64,000 nt of DNA, from positions 398,501 to 462,500 of the forward strand of contig JASPKZ010002337.1 of the NCBI GenBank assembly GCA_030220185.1. The letters run 5' to 3'. This DNA is from Diploptera punctata. Lineage: Eukaryota; Arthropoda; Insecta; Blattodea; Blaberidae. Below, piece after piece: positions 55,730 through 64,000 of the stretch (positions are counted from its first letter, which is position 1; each line of letters begins with the position of its first letter). The notes beneath the pieces are model-generated. The model was given only the letters and a program-made list of their open reading frames with translations, was not told the DNA's origin and searched no databases. Made by a program: the position numbers and the translations under genes.

Positions 55730-55940
55730 CAACATCTTCCTGTGCCCAACATTAAGTTCTAATTCTCTTCTTCCATTCATCTTTATCCTTCCAGTCACCA
55801 TCCTGCAGTCTCCTGTCCTTCATCAAATTCATAATTCCCTCTATCAACGTCTTCTTATGTTTTCCTCTTCTTTTCCTCCGATTTGGAATCCAGTCCAAAC
55901 TCCTAACTGGCAATGCGTCTTCATTCATCCCCTTCAGGGG
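55730..55940 (-). pseudogene. RTE-like LINE, C-terminal fragment
   Basis: The - strand reads NEDALPVRSLDWIPNRRKRR, then GKHKKTLIEGIMNLMKDRRL and DGDWKDKDEWKKRI in one frame. Sister of 1920-2125. Confidence 0.75.
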
Positions 55941-56014
55941 TGTACATAGAGTAATTAGCGTCCATTGTAGGGGGGCAGAAATGTGTTGTTATTCTATTTA
56001 AGAAAAACTAAAAA

Positions 56015-56347
56015 AGAATTCCACGGCGTGACAGGCCAAGTAAGCTCCTGCCCTACCAGCCAGCTGCTGGCCTCATATCCACACAGAGGTAGACGATCAT
56101 GCAGTCGGTGTAGGGGTGACGTCATCAGCATATCGGGTCCGCCAGCCGTTATAGCAGGTTTTCTCAATATGGAGCTTCTACTTATTGTAGCTAACCAAAG
56201 GCCTCGCGTTGCTGGGTGTGCACCTTTCCCATACTGGTCAAAAATTCCATGAGAAAATGTATTTCCCCATGGGGACTCAAACCAGCGTAAGTTCCGTAGA
56301 TCTGCGCCAAGGCACCTTACCTTAACCACTCGGCTACGGCGCGGGAC
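56015..56347 (-). repeat. SINE-1, full copy
   Basis: The - strand head GTCCCGCGCCGTAGCCGAGT and GGTTAAGG leads into the family body. Older than the 37 kb and 63 kb copies by its differences. Confidence 0.85.
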
Positions 56348-56439
56348 ATCATTTGTATTAAGTGTTTCTGAAATTTAGGGCTGTTTTTTAGACTTTCTTT
56401 TTACCAATGCCACCAGATGCTGATATGACATTTCTGGCT

Positions 56440-56590
56440 ATCTCCCCTGACATTGGCGGAATTGTAATCAATTTCTTACGTTGTGGCACCTAGAAGGTGG
56501 AGTTACATTACTCTGATGATATGATGGGTGATAGATAATAATGAAGCGCCAGGAGAGTCCTTAACCTAAAGTTGACTTAAATTCCACACC
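56440..56590 (-). repeat. SINE-3 alternative 3' domain
   Basis: GGCACCTAGAAGGTGGAGTT and GCGCCAGGAGAG are the reverse complement of 18140-18245. No tRNA head. Confidence 0.55.
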
Positions 56591-56867
56591 CTAAATTAGT
56601 CCAGCGTAAACTTGAATCTACTTTCCCAACCAAGTAATATCTTACTTGTCTACTGTGTGTCTCTGTGAAAGGATGAGCTAACCGCTTGTCATTTGTTGAC
56701 GTGTGTAAGTAGGCCTAAACGTTGTTAAATTGCAAACATAATATTTGAAAATTAACGTACTCAAGTTTGATGTTCGCATGTAATAGCCAATATAGGTAAA
56801 GATATTTTCATTGCCTACACCTGGATTTGAACCTAGGTGTAATTGCCCACATAGTGAGGTATGGGTA

Positions 56868-56962
56868 TTTTTTTTTTATTTAGAGCCCCACCACCACCCC
56901 CCGGGTTACCTCGGGTATAATGCCCTTATCCCCGGGTCTGCTCTATGTCCCTATCTATATCT
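56868..56962 (-). repeat. R1-like LINE 3' end, short copy
   Basis: TTTTTTTTTATTTAGAGCCC then CCCCGGGTTACCTCGGG and CCCGGGTCTGCTCTATGTCC match 2374-2450. The poly-T marks a poly-A tail on the - strand. Confidence 0.75.
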
Positions 56963-57039
56963 TATCTTTATTGAAATACGTAAGTCAGAATTCTTTACTA
57001 CATATGACGCGATTTTTTTTTCATCCAAGCATCAATCAT

Positions 57040-57560
57040 ACACAATTCGCATGCGCCAACAATCGTGGAGCGGTTTACACTTGGAATCACGAGACGCAGC
57101 CAAGATATACACGATATTTAACGAACCTAAAAGCTAACCTAACGCAATTTAAGCACTCTAACCTGTGAAAAACCAACCTAAAAGCTAACCAAAATGAATT
57201 GATACTCTAATCTGTGAATGGATGCAACGCCAAAAAATAAATAGTAAATTCTGAAATTCGGATTTATATGTGTACAGTTATTTAGTACATACTCTATGTT
57301 GGCTGCACTGGAAAACGTCTTTGTTGTTGAATAGAATATTTGTTAAAATCATTATGACTGCCACGTATTCATACTACGTATGTAGTTAAATATCATAGAA
57401 AAATATATTGAAATAATCTTTAGAAATATTTTTAAAAAATCGTAGTAAATGATGGGAATTAATTTGAGAAATGGAACCCTAAAAATAAAATTTGACAGGA
57501 GTTTACGAAGAAATTAAAAGAAGTCGCGTCACATGTTATAAAGAATAGCTTTGATTTCAA
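57040..57560 (+). repeat. Repeat K, uninterrupted copy
   Basis: ATGCGCCAACAATCGTGGAG, CACGATATTTAACGAACCTA, TGACTGCCACGTATTCATA and AATTTGACAGGAGTTTACGA. The site GAAAAATATATTGAAATAAT at 57398-57417 is intact here and interrupted in the other copies. Confidence 0.7.
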
Positions 57561-57714
57561 ATCCCGGATTAGACATAAATATTTATCTTTAGTTGTAGTA
57601 ACTGAATTATATTGGTTAATTAATTCGGGCAAGAGAGTAACTGCCCACATGGGTAAATCAGATAAATCCGACCATTATAAGTGGTTATTTTCCTGAAATC
57701 CGAAATAAAACAAT

Positions 57715-57870
57715 TACTGTAGCAACCGCCATGTTTGGATGTCGCAATGTGTACCACATAATTTAATTAATCTGTAATTTTCTTTCAACTTTTTCAACTG
57801 AAAATAGAAAACACATATTTCATTTATTTAGGCGCAGCAGCGCACGCCGTGTGTTCGCTAGTGTTATATA
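57715..57870 (-). repeat. 'CCCGGC' repeat, 5' part
   Basis: AACCGCCATGTTTGGATGTC and ATTTATTTAGGCGCAGCAGC are the reverse complement of the family 5' end. Confidence 0.65.
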
Positions 57871-57884
57871 CATTTTTGTAAGTT

Positions 57885-58870
57885 AGTGCGTTTTGCCATT
57901 CTTAAAGCAATGGTGGTCATGATTCAAAGTTCAACTTCCTACATTCCGGGGTGCCAACCTAAATAACTATACTGTAATATTACAAAACGCGCGTGTGAAG
58001 TAAAACCACTGCCCTCTATGTATACTACATACAATGTATATACAAAAAATATCCAAAAGTCAGTGTTAATATACATTTTTTTGTATTGTAAGCCTATATT
58101 TTCCCTTTACAGAGATTTAGGCGCTCTCCCCCTACAGGGAAGCATTTGAACCATACAAATTTAGTTATACTTGTTTCCGTATAGATGTCATTTGAGTGGT
58201 CCGTGGTCAGCGTTCCGCCTCATACTGACATCTAGGAAACCAAGGTAGTACTAGGACAGGAAAATTCGGTAAATTTTGCTTAGAGGCCTTTTCATTCAGG
58301 CTTAAGGATTTTTTACGAGCCTGAAAATCTTCAGACTCGGGACCCACGGCTTAAAGTCCCTCCCGGGGGACTTGCTCCTTGGATTTTTCCGTTCTAAAAA
58401 ATCCATCGACCCCGGCCGGGTTTGAACCCGCGACCCTTGGGACTAGAGGCAAGGAGCATAACCACTAGTCCACCGACGAAAAAATAACTGCATTTTAAAT
58501 GAACTGAACTTTATTTGAAACAATATAAAACAATAAATAAGTAGGGCCTAGTTGTCTCCATTTTATCACTGAACTGGTCTCACAGCCTCCTGTAGTTTCA
58601 ACTAGTAAACATTGCCCACACTGTTAGCATTAGCCAATATTTTATAATGAACTCAAATATTTTCAATAAAGATGTTATTATTTTACTATTATTTATTATT
58701 TTGAAAACACCATCGCGCAAAAAATAATGTACAACGCACGTTTGAGAAGTGTTTTACAGAATCGCGGAAATTAAAAACCTCTCTATCGCTAGGTTTTTAA
58801 ACATTTTCCTCCATTCTGTAAAAACTACTTCCGAACCTAGCATCGTAATATGCTATTTGTACCGTTCCCC
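57885..58870 (-). repeat. Repeat G, copy interrupted by SINE-2
   Basis: 57885-58087 (AGTGCGTTTTGCCATTCTTA, CTACATTCCGGGGTGCC) and 58485-58870 (ACCATCGCGCAAAAAATAAT, CGCTAGGTTTTTAAACATTT) are the two parts of a - strand G copy. Confidence 0.65.
58088..58478 (-). repeat. SINE-2, full copy with extra 3' tail
   Basis: The - strand head TGGACTAGTGGTTATGCTCC and GGGTTCAAACCCGGCC; 3' side GGCGCTCTCCCCCTACAGGG also occurs at 43990. Inserted in repeat G. Confidence 0.8.
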
Positions 58871-59640
58871 TCGTTGAGAATATGTGGCTAAGAACACAAT
58901 TTCTTGTTGAAATTACATTTCAGTTATAGGCCTGTGGTAAAGCGTCTATAATAAGAATGAAGTAAAAAAATAACAGAGAATTTTACCTATTATACTTAAG
59001 ATTGTATAATTTATTTCGTCTTGAAATGTAGAATTCTGCTATCTTTGAATTTCACGCTACAAAAACATTTTCCTGTGGCGTAATTTTGTACTCAATAAAA
59101 ACTCGAGCAAGTTGTTGAAATGCAAATTTCCGTCCTCGTTTGCTCCAGCGGAACCTGCTTCCGCTTCTCTTTACAAATAATGTTTATATCAAAACAAGAT
59201 GAAATGAAAACAAATTACATTCGCCTTATTCAAATCTCAAAAGTATATAAACATTGTTATAAATAATACTAGAGCTTTCGATAAGTGATGACAGCACAGA
59301 TGTAAATCAGATATCCTAGTGGTAATCATTGTAATCTTGTAGTATGTTCATGAGCTGTCTTTGTTGTATAAATCTGAAGTATTGTAAGTCTAGAAATAGC
59401 AATATTTTGTGAATACATTCACTTTTTCTCACACTTAATAAGTAATAGCCTACCGCCCTAAAAAGATGTTCAGTAGAATTTGTTTAGAAAGTGGAATTGG
59501 GAAGTACTCGAATATCCACTAAATTCACCAGACAAGATCCCTTGTGATTATAACTTTTTCACAGATATCAAAGAACTTCTATTACACATTCGATTTCTAT
59601 CAAGAGTTGATATCCAGAAATGTCTAGATCGATCGGATGA
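58871..59640. other. No recognised feature
   Basis: Unique-looking; nothing supports a gene. Confidence 0.45.
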
Positions 59641-59659
59641 GAGAGATATCCAGAAATAA

Positions 59660-60395
59660 TGTTGCAGATGGACTGGAAGTAAATATCAATAAAACTAAAT
59701 ATACGGTCACTCAGAAATACATTATATAATGGAAATGTTGAGGAAGTGACTGAATTCAAATACCTAGGAACAATAATCTCAAACAGGAATGAGATGCACA
59801 AACAAATTAAACATAGGCTCAATTCTGGAAATGTGTGTTATTATGCATTACAGAGACTTTTGACTTCTCAACTCCTTTCAAAAAACGTTAAACTGAAAAT
59901 ATATAAAACTATTATTCTACCAGTTATATTATATGGATGTGAAACATGGACGCTTACTTTAAGGGAGGAAAGGAGATTGCGAGTAATTGAGAATAAAGTT
60001 CTTAGAAAAAATTTTGGACCAAAGAGAGATGAACAGACAGGTGAACGGAGAAGACTTAAATAACAATGAATTACATGGTCTTTATAGGAAGCCAGATATA
60101 ATGAGAACAGTTAAGTCTCGCAGACTGCGATGGGCAGGACACGTGGCACGAATGGGGAATAAAAGTGATGCATAGAAGCTTCTTGAAGGAAAACCAGAGG
60201 GAAAACGCCCAGTTGGTAGACCAAGAATGATGTGGGAAAATAACATTAACTATTATTTGAGGGAAGTAGATTATAGAGGGGATGATTGGAAAACATTAGC
60301 TCAGGATAGGGATGTATGGAGGGCTTATGTCCGCGCGGCCATGAACCTACGAGTTCGAAAGTGCCAGTGAGTTAGTTAGTTAATTAGTTAGATGG
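59660..60395 (+). pseudogene. RTE-A LINE, 3' fragment
   Basis: It reads LEVNINKTKYTVT, an internal loss of the GNGQLMTNEG codons, then EFKYLGTIISNRNEMHKQIK, LPVILYGCETWTL, NKVLRKNFGPKRDEQTGE. A shift follows, then RRLRWAGHVARMGN, and the tail GTGAGTTAGTTAGTTAATTA. It preserves the frame around FGPKRDEQ that is broken at 26738. Confidence 0.85.
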
Positions 60396-60689
60396 AGTGC
60401 GTCGTCTTCCAAGGATTTGTCATCGTATAGTTGACTTGGTAAGAGACTGTAAATGAAATTCGTAATGTAAAAGCAACCTAAATAAAATGTGTGTGGTGTT
60501 ATAGTAGTGTTGGCATTACTTATCAAATACCCTAGTATTTTTATTTGCCTTTTCTGGCAGCCGCTCGATAGTAGAATGTTTCAAAGTGAAATAATATAAT
60601 TTTACAGTAAATTATGCATTGTCCAAATTAAAAGGGAAAAGTTGAAATTAATACTGTAGAATATGATTAGCGACCTAAGGAATGTAAGG

Positions 60690-60860
60690 GTAAGGTTGTA
60701 TCTTTACGGTCAAAGATCGTCACTCTTTCGACCAAAGTACTTTTTTCGTCTAACTTAGCACCTTGGACCTGTATTTCGATAGCAATGCTGTGGCCGGCAC
60801 AGCTCTCGGGGTGATTTAAACACGCAATCAACTCTACCACGAGAAGATAAATATACCATG
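60690..60860 (-). pseudogene. RTE-A LINE, 5' UTR fragment
   Basis: The - strand reads GTCGAAAGAGTGACGATCTT-like text and CGTGGTAGAGTTGATTGCGT, matching 49297-49460. It represents an RTE-A 5' end in opposite orientation to the 3' end at 59660-60395. No coding region follows. Confidence 0.75.
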
Positions 60861-60869
60861 CAGGGATAT

Positions 60870-61390
60870 CTAAAATTATACAAAAAATTAATACCACACT
60901 GCTCTTAATATTTTAATGATATCATCAGTCATTCCAGTTTTACGACCCAAAAGGTTATAACTTTGGAGCTGTTCTACTACACAAATAAAAAAGCCTAAAA
61001 AATGCAGATATCTAAAATAAAATTAACTTTAGAAATAACAGAAGACGAATATTCTTACGATATTTTTAAAATGTACAAAGGTTGTTGCGAAAATAAAGTA
61101 ATGCTATTTACTGAAAGGTGCGCGCAAAATTACACTGATCTACAAAAAAGTTAAAGTTGCCTCTATCCTTTACAAAAATAGTCAATTCCAACCAAATTGA
61201 GGTCGAAAAAGAAGAATATTGACACCACAAATTTTTTGTTAGCACTTGGTTCAAAGGTATTTATATATGCATATGTACGTGTGAAAATATTCCCTTTGAA
61301 CTGTTATCGATTTAAATATTTTCTATGTTTTTTTTCGTTTTTAGTCTACATCTCAGGCATTTCTCATGAAGTTTCAACAATAGTCTACAA
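60870..61390. other. No recognised feature
   Basis: AT-rich; no gene or matching repeat. Confidence 0.45.
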
Positions 61391-61394
61391 GCAT

Positions 61395-61800
61395 ATATGA
61401 GTTCCATTTGCCCTGATACCTTCTTTCTATTGCTGGAATGTCTTGTTGGAAGCGTTCTCCGTGCTCGTGACTCAAAGCGTCAGAATCTTTTGGAAAGAAG
61501 TCGAGATGTAAATCCTGAGAGATATATTACAACCTAGCTCATGGTATCTCAGAAGTTCATAAACAGTTATATTGTAATTTTCAGCTTTTTGATTTCCCAA
61601 GAAATTGTAAACAACATTTTTTTAAAGATTCCCAAGCTGTTCTCTCTTTAACTTCAATGACCCTATGAAATGTTCCATCGTTAAGCAGTTTTCGAATTTG
61701 CGGGCCATTAAAGATTCCCTCTTCGGTCTTAACATAACTGAGATGTGGAAATTTTGTCTTTAAATACTTTACCTGTGGAAATTTAACTTCAAACATAGAA
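61395..61800 (-). pseudogene. Element J, C-terminal fragment
   Basis: The - strand frame 61796-61581 reads GIFNGPQIRKLLNDGTFHRV, AWESLKKCCLQFLGKSKS. After a shift it continues AENYNITVYELLRYHELGCN, then HLDFFPKDSDALSHEHGERF, QQDIPAIERRYQGKWNS. I recognise the GPQIR..D..F, LGC-x-x-S, HLDFFP and HGERFHQDI-like series from a multicopy arthropod protein of unknown function. Two shifts make this copy a pseudogene. Confidence 0.65.
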
Positions 61801-62079
61801 AATTACTGAGAAAGAAGAGCAGCTATTTTTCTGAGTACAGTAAATTATATTTATGTAAACAAAATGGCTAATCTAGAAACAAAATATGGTTAACTTAGTG
61901 CTGAGAACCAATACTTGTAACAATAAAAAATTACGAAGGTTACAAAATGTCCCTCTATTATAAAATTAAACCCTGTTTTCAAGAGATTGAGAGCTATATA
62001 AACATTTTAAACACCATACTCGTTTATTTCACATCGAAATCAATAGGAATTAACTATTTTAACTCGGATAGATTTTGAA

Positions 62080-62878
62080 ATGTAAACCGATGGGAATACC
62101 ACTAGATGATAATTCAACAATATATACACTCCAGTTTGCAGATGACTCAAGAATTTGAAGATATAGAATACCTCACTAGAAAATTAATACAAGAATATAG
62201 TTTATGGGGTTTAAAGATCAATATAGATAAATCTAGATATATGGCAATAGGTGATCTTCCTCAAGATTTAATACTAGAAGAAAATTTAGGGACAATTAAA
62301 TACACTGAAGAATATAAGTATTTGGGAATTAAAATTACTAAAGATGGAAAACAAGAAACAGAGATAAGAAACAGGATCAATATAGGAAAGTATGCTATAT
62401 CTGCCCTAAATGGAATAGTATGGGACAAACATATCTTTAAAAAAAACTATTTTTAATACAATAATCAGAAGCATTATTACCTATGGAGCTGATGTGTGGG
62501 CTTTAAAAGCACAAATGAAAAAAAAAAATTGCTCGCCACTGAAATGGACTACTGGAGACGTGCTGCAAGAATATCCAGGAAGGATAAAATCAGAAATGTA
62601 TATTAAAAGAAAAAATGCAGGTACAATATTCAATATTAGATTTTATAAAGAAGAACAATTAAATTGGTATGGACACATTAGAAGGACGGAAGAAGGAAGA
62701 CTACCTAAGGTAATCATGGATTGGGAACCACAGGGAAGGAAAAAGAAGGGTAGACCAAATATTACGTGGATTCAGGGAATCAATGAAACTAAGAGGGAAT
62801 GGGAAATAGAAGATGATATATGGATGAACAGTCAGGAATTGAAAAATGTGTTGAAACAAATGTGTAGTTAACTGTGAA
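62080..62878 (+). pseudogene. RTE-E LINE, 5'-truncated
   Basis: It starts at the RT catalytic block (STIYTLQFADDS), shifts, then reads LKINIDKSRYMAIGDLPQ, EEYKYLGIKITKDGKQETEI. After another shift: IRSIITYGADVWAL (YGADVW in the YG-x-E-x-W position), QLNWYGHIRRTEEGRLPKVI and KKKGRPNITWIQGI. It ends CS with a stop. The upstream RT blocks and endonuclease are missing. Confidence 0.85.
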
Positions 62879-62884
62879 CATGGG

Positions 62885-63214
62885 TACCGGAAAAATGTAT
62901 ATTCATTGTAAAAGCCGGAATAATAAAAATAGATTTTGAGTGTTATTTGTATGTAAATAACATTGTTCTCTTAAACTAACAAAAAGTAAAAGAAGATTAG
63001 TTTTCTTTAAAATATTCTGAATATAACAGTTTTAAATCTCACGCTGAAGAAACTTATTTTGTAGTCATAGTTTCTTTTCAGTTTTTAAACTATGAAGACC
63101 TCATTCAGTATGTAAATGAGGGGTGTGGGCGAAAAACTTGACAAGCCACAAAATGTTTTAGTGAAATGATTGAGGTTAAAGTTTGACATGTTTTGTAAAA
63201 GTGTTTCAAAATTT
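62885..63214. other. No recognised feature
   Basis: Short AT-rich spacer. Confidence 0.45.
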
Positions 63215-64000
63215 TTATTCGACTATTTAACTCATGCCCCAAATTGCAGTCAATGACCAATCACATTTCAATGAATTTTGATTTACAACCAATCACAGTC
63301 GGATTTCACCTCGATTTTATCACTTTCACTTTATCAAATGGCTCCCAAATTGTATATATAGTGCACGAATGTAACCAGATTCTAATTGCGAGATATAATA
63401 GAAAAACTTTCGTTGTAATTGATTATACCACAAACAAAATAAACCACTGTTTGCATTTTTTTAAACGTATTCTTTCCCGGGACTTAACGTTGCAGAAAAA
63501 TATAATTGACATATTTACGTCATAGGACATTCCGATTCCGATTGAGGGTCTTTCCACTTTTCAGCGGTTGCCCTTTCACCAGCCGGCTGCTGGCCCTTCA
63601 CATCCACATGTGTCAATCACAGAGGTAGATGATCAACAGCCAGTGTAGGGGGGACATGTGGTTAGCATGTCGAGTCCCCCAGCCGTTATAGCTGGTTCCT
63701 CAACCTGGAGCCGCTACTTATTGTAGCTACCCAATTGCCTCACGATGCTGGGTGGGCACCGGTCCCATACTAGCCGAAATACCATGAGAAAATTTCTTCC
63801 CCCATGGAGACTCGAACCAGCGCAAGTCCCGTAGCTCTGCGCCAAGGCTTCCTACCTTAACCGCTCGGCTACGGCGCGGGACGTCATAGGACATCAGAAA
63901 TTAATTACTAACCAGTTATGACGTGTATATTTTTTTATCCACTTGGGTGCATTCTTACAATATTGCGATTCTATTTGGCAATAAATATGATCTGGTTGCA
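63215..64000 (+). repeat. Repeat F, copy 3, carrying SINE-1
   Basis: It begins GACTATTTAACTCATGCCCC and runs past the window end at GATCTGGTTGCA, equal to 1443-1454 in copy 1. The hairpin end is outside the window. Confidence 0.7.
63531..63882 (-). repeat. SINE-1, full length, with target duplication and known empty site
   Basis: The head (GTCCCGCGCCGTAGCCGAGC on -) and body match 37174-37526 almost base for base. GTCATAGGACAT is repeated at 63519-63530 and 63883-63894. The paralogous sequence at 1340-1360 (ACATCATACGACATCAGAAA) lacks the insertion. Confidence 0.95.

Overview
This window is intergenic and intronic DNA from a large, repeat-rich insect genome. Eukaryotic splice sites, tRNA-derived SINEs, non-LTR retrotransposons, Penelope-like elements, Tc1/mariner-type transposons and long AT or trinucleotide microsatellites all point to an arthropod. 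The most abundant non-LTR family here (3' end coding for MGNER..AWKL, GRPRMRWENNINYDLREVDY) is one I associate with cockroaches, probably Periplaneta americana. That species call is recognition from memory, not a search.

Host genes. I can support only one protein-coding host gene, on the + strand: two short, phase-compatible exons at 25014-25156 and 47416-47530, separated by a 22.3 kb intron. They encode part of a cysteine-rich, probably secreted protein. Its other exons lie outside the window or were not recognised. A tRNA-Tyr-like gene with an intron lies on the - strand at 41226-41317. A weak candidate exon sits at 36415-36636 (-).

Layout. 0-9 kb: a dispersed hairpin-ended repeat (F), an R1-clade LINE on the - strand with broken ORF1 and ORF2 (2.37-7.9 kb), and two facing Tc/mariner ends with a decayed transposase. 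9-16 kb: an RTE-like LINE (RTE-B), LINE 3' fragments and a CR1-like 3' end. 16-25 kb: SINEs, RTE-A fragments, a palindromic Penelope-type insertion and a TA-flanked transposon nested in RTE-A. 25-47 kb (inside the host intron): the best RTE-A copy, a Tc3-like deletion derivative, three SINEs in a row, two Penelope GIY-YIG remnants, a perfect 103-bp-arm palindrome, a long inverted repeat beside the tRNA, and two copies of an unclassified multicopy element (J). 47-64 kb: repeats G and K, an internally deleted RTE-A copy with both ends and target-site duplications, RTE-C, more RTE-A 3' ends and SINEs, ending in repeat F with a clean SINE insertion.

How it fits together. Almost everything is self-propagating or parasitic DNA: LINEs that supply reverse transcriptase and endonuclease, SINEs that presumably borrow it, and DNA-transposon relics. 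Most copies are 5'-truncated, frameshifted or carry stops. The most informative signals are nested insertions with visible target-site duplications, and two palindromes that look like inverted Penelope terminal units carrying hammerhead-ribozyme-like cores. Working family names (RTE-A to E, SINE-1 to 4, repeats F, G, K, element J) are mine. Boundaries of decayed repeats are approximate.
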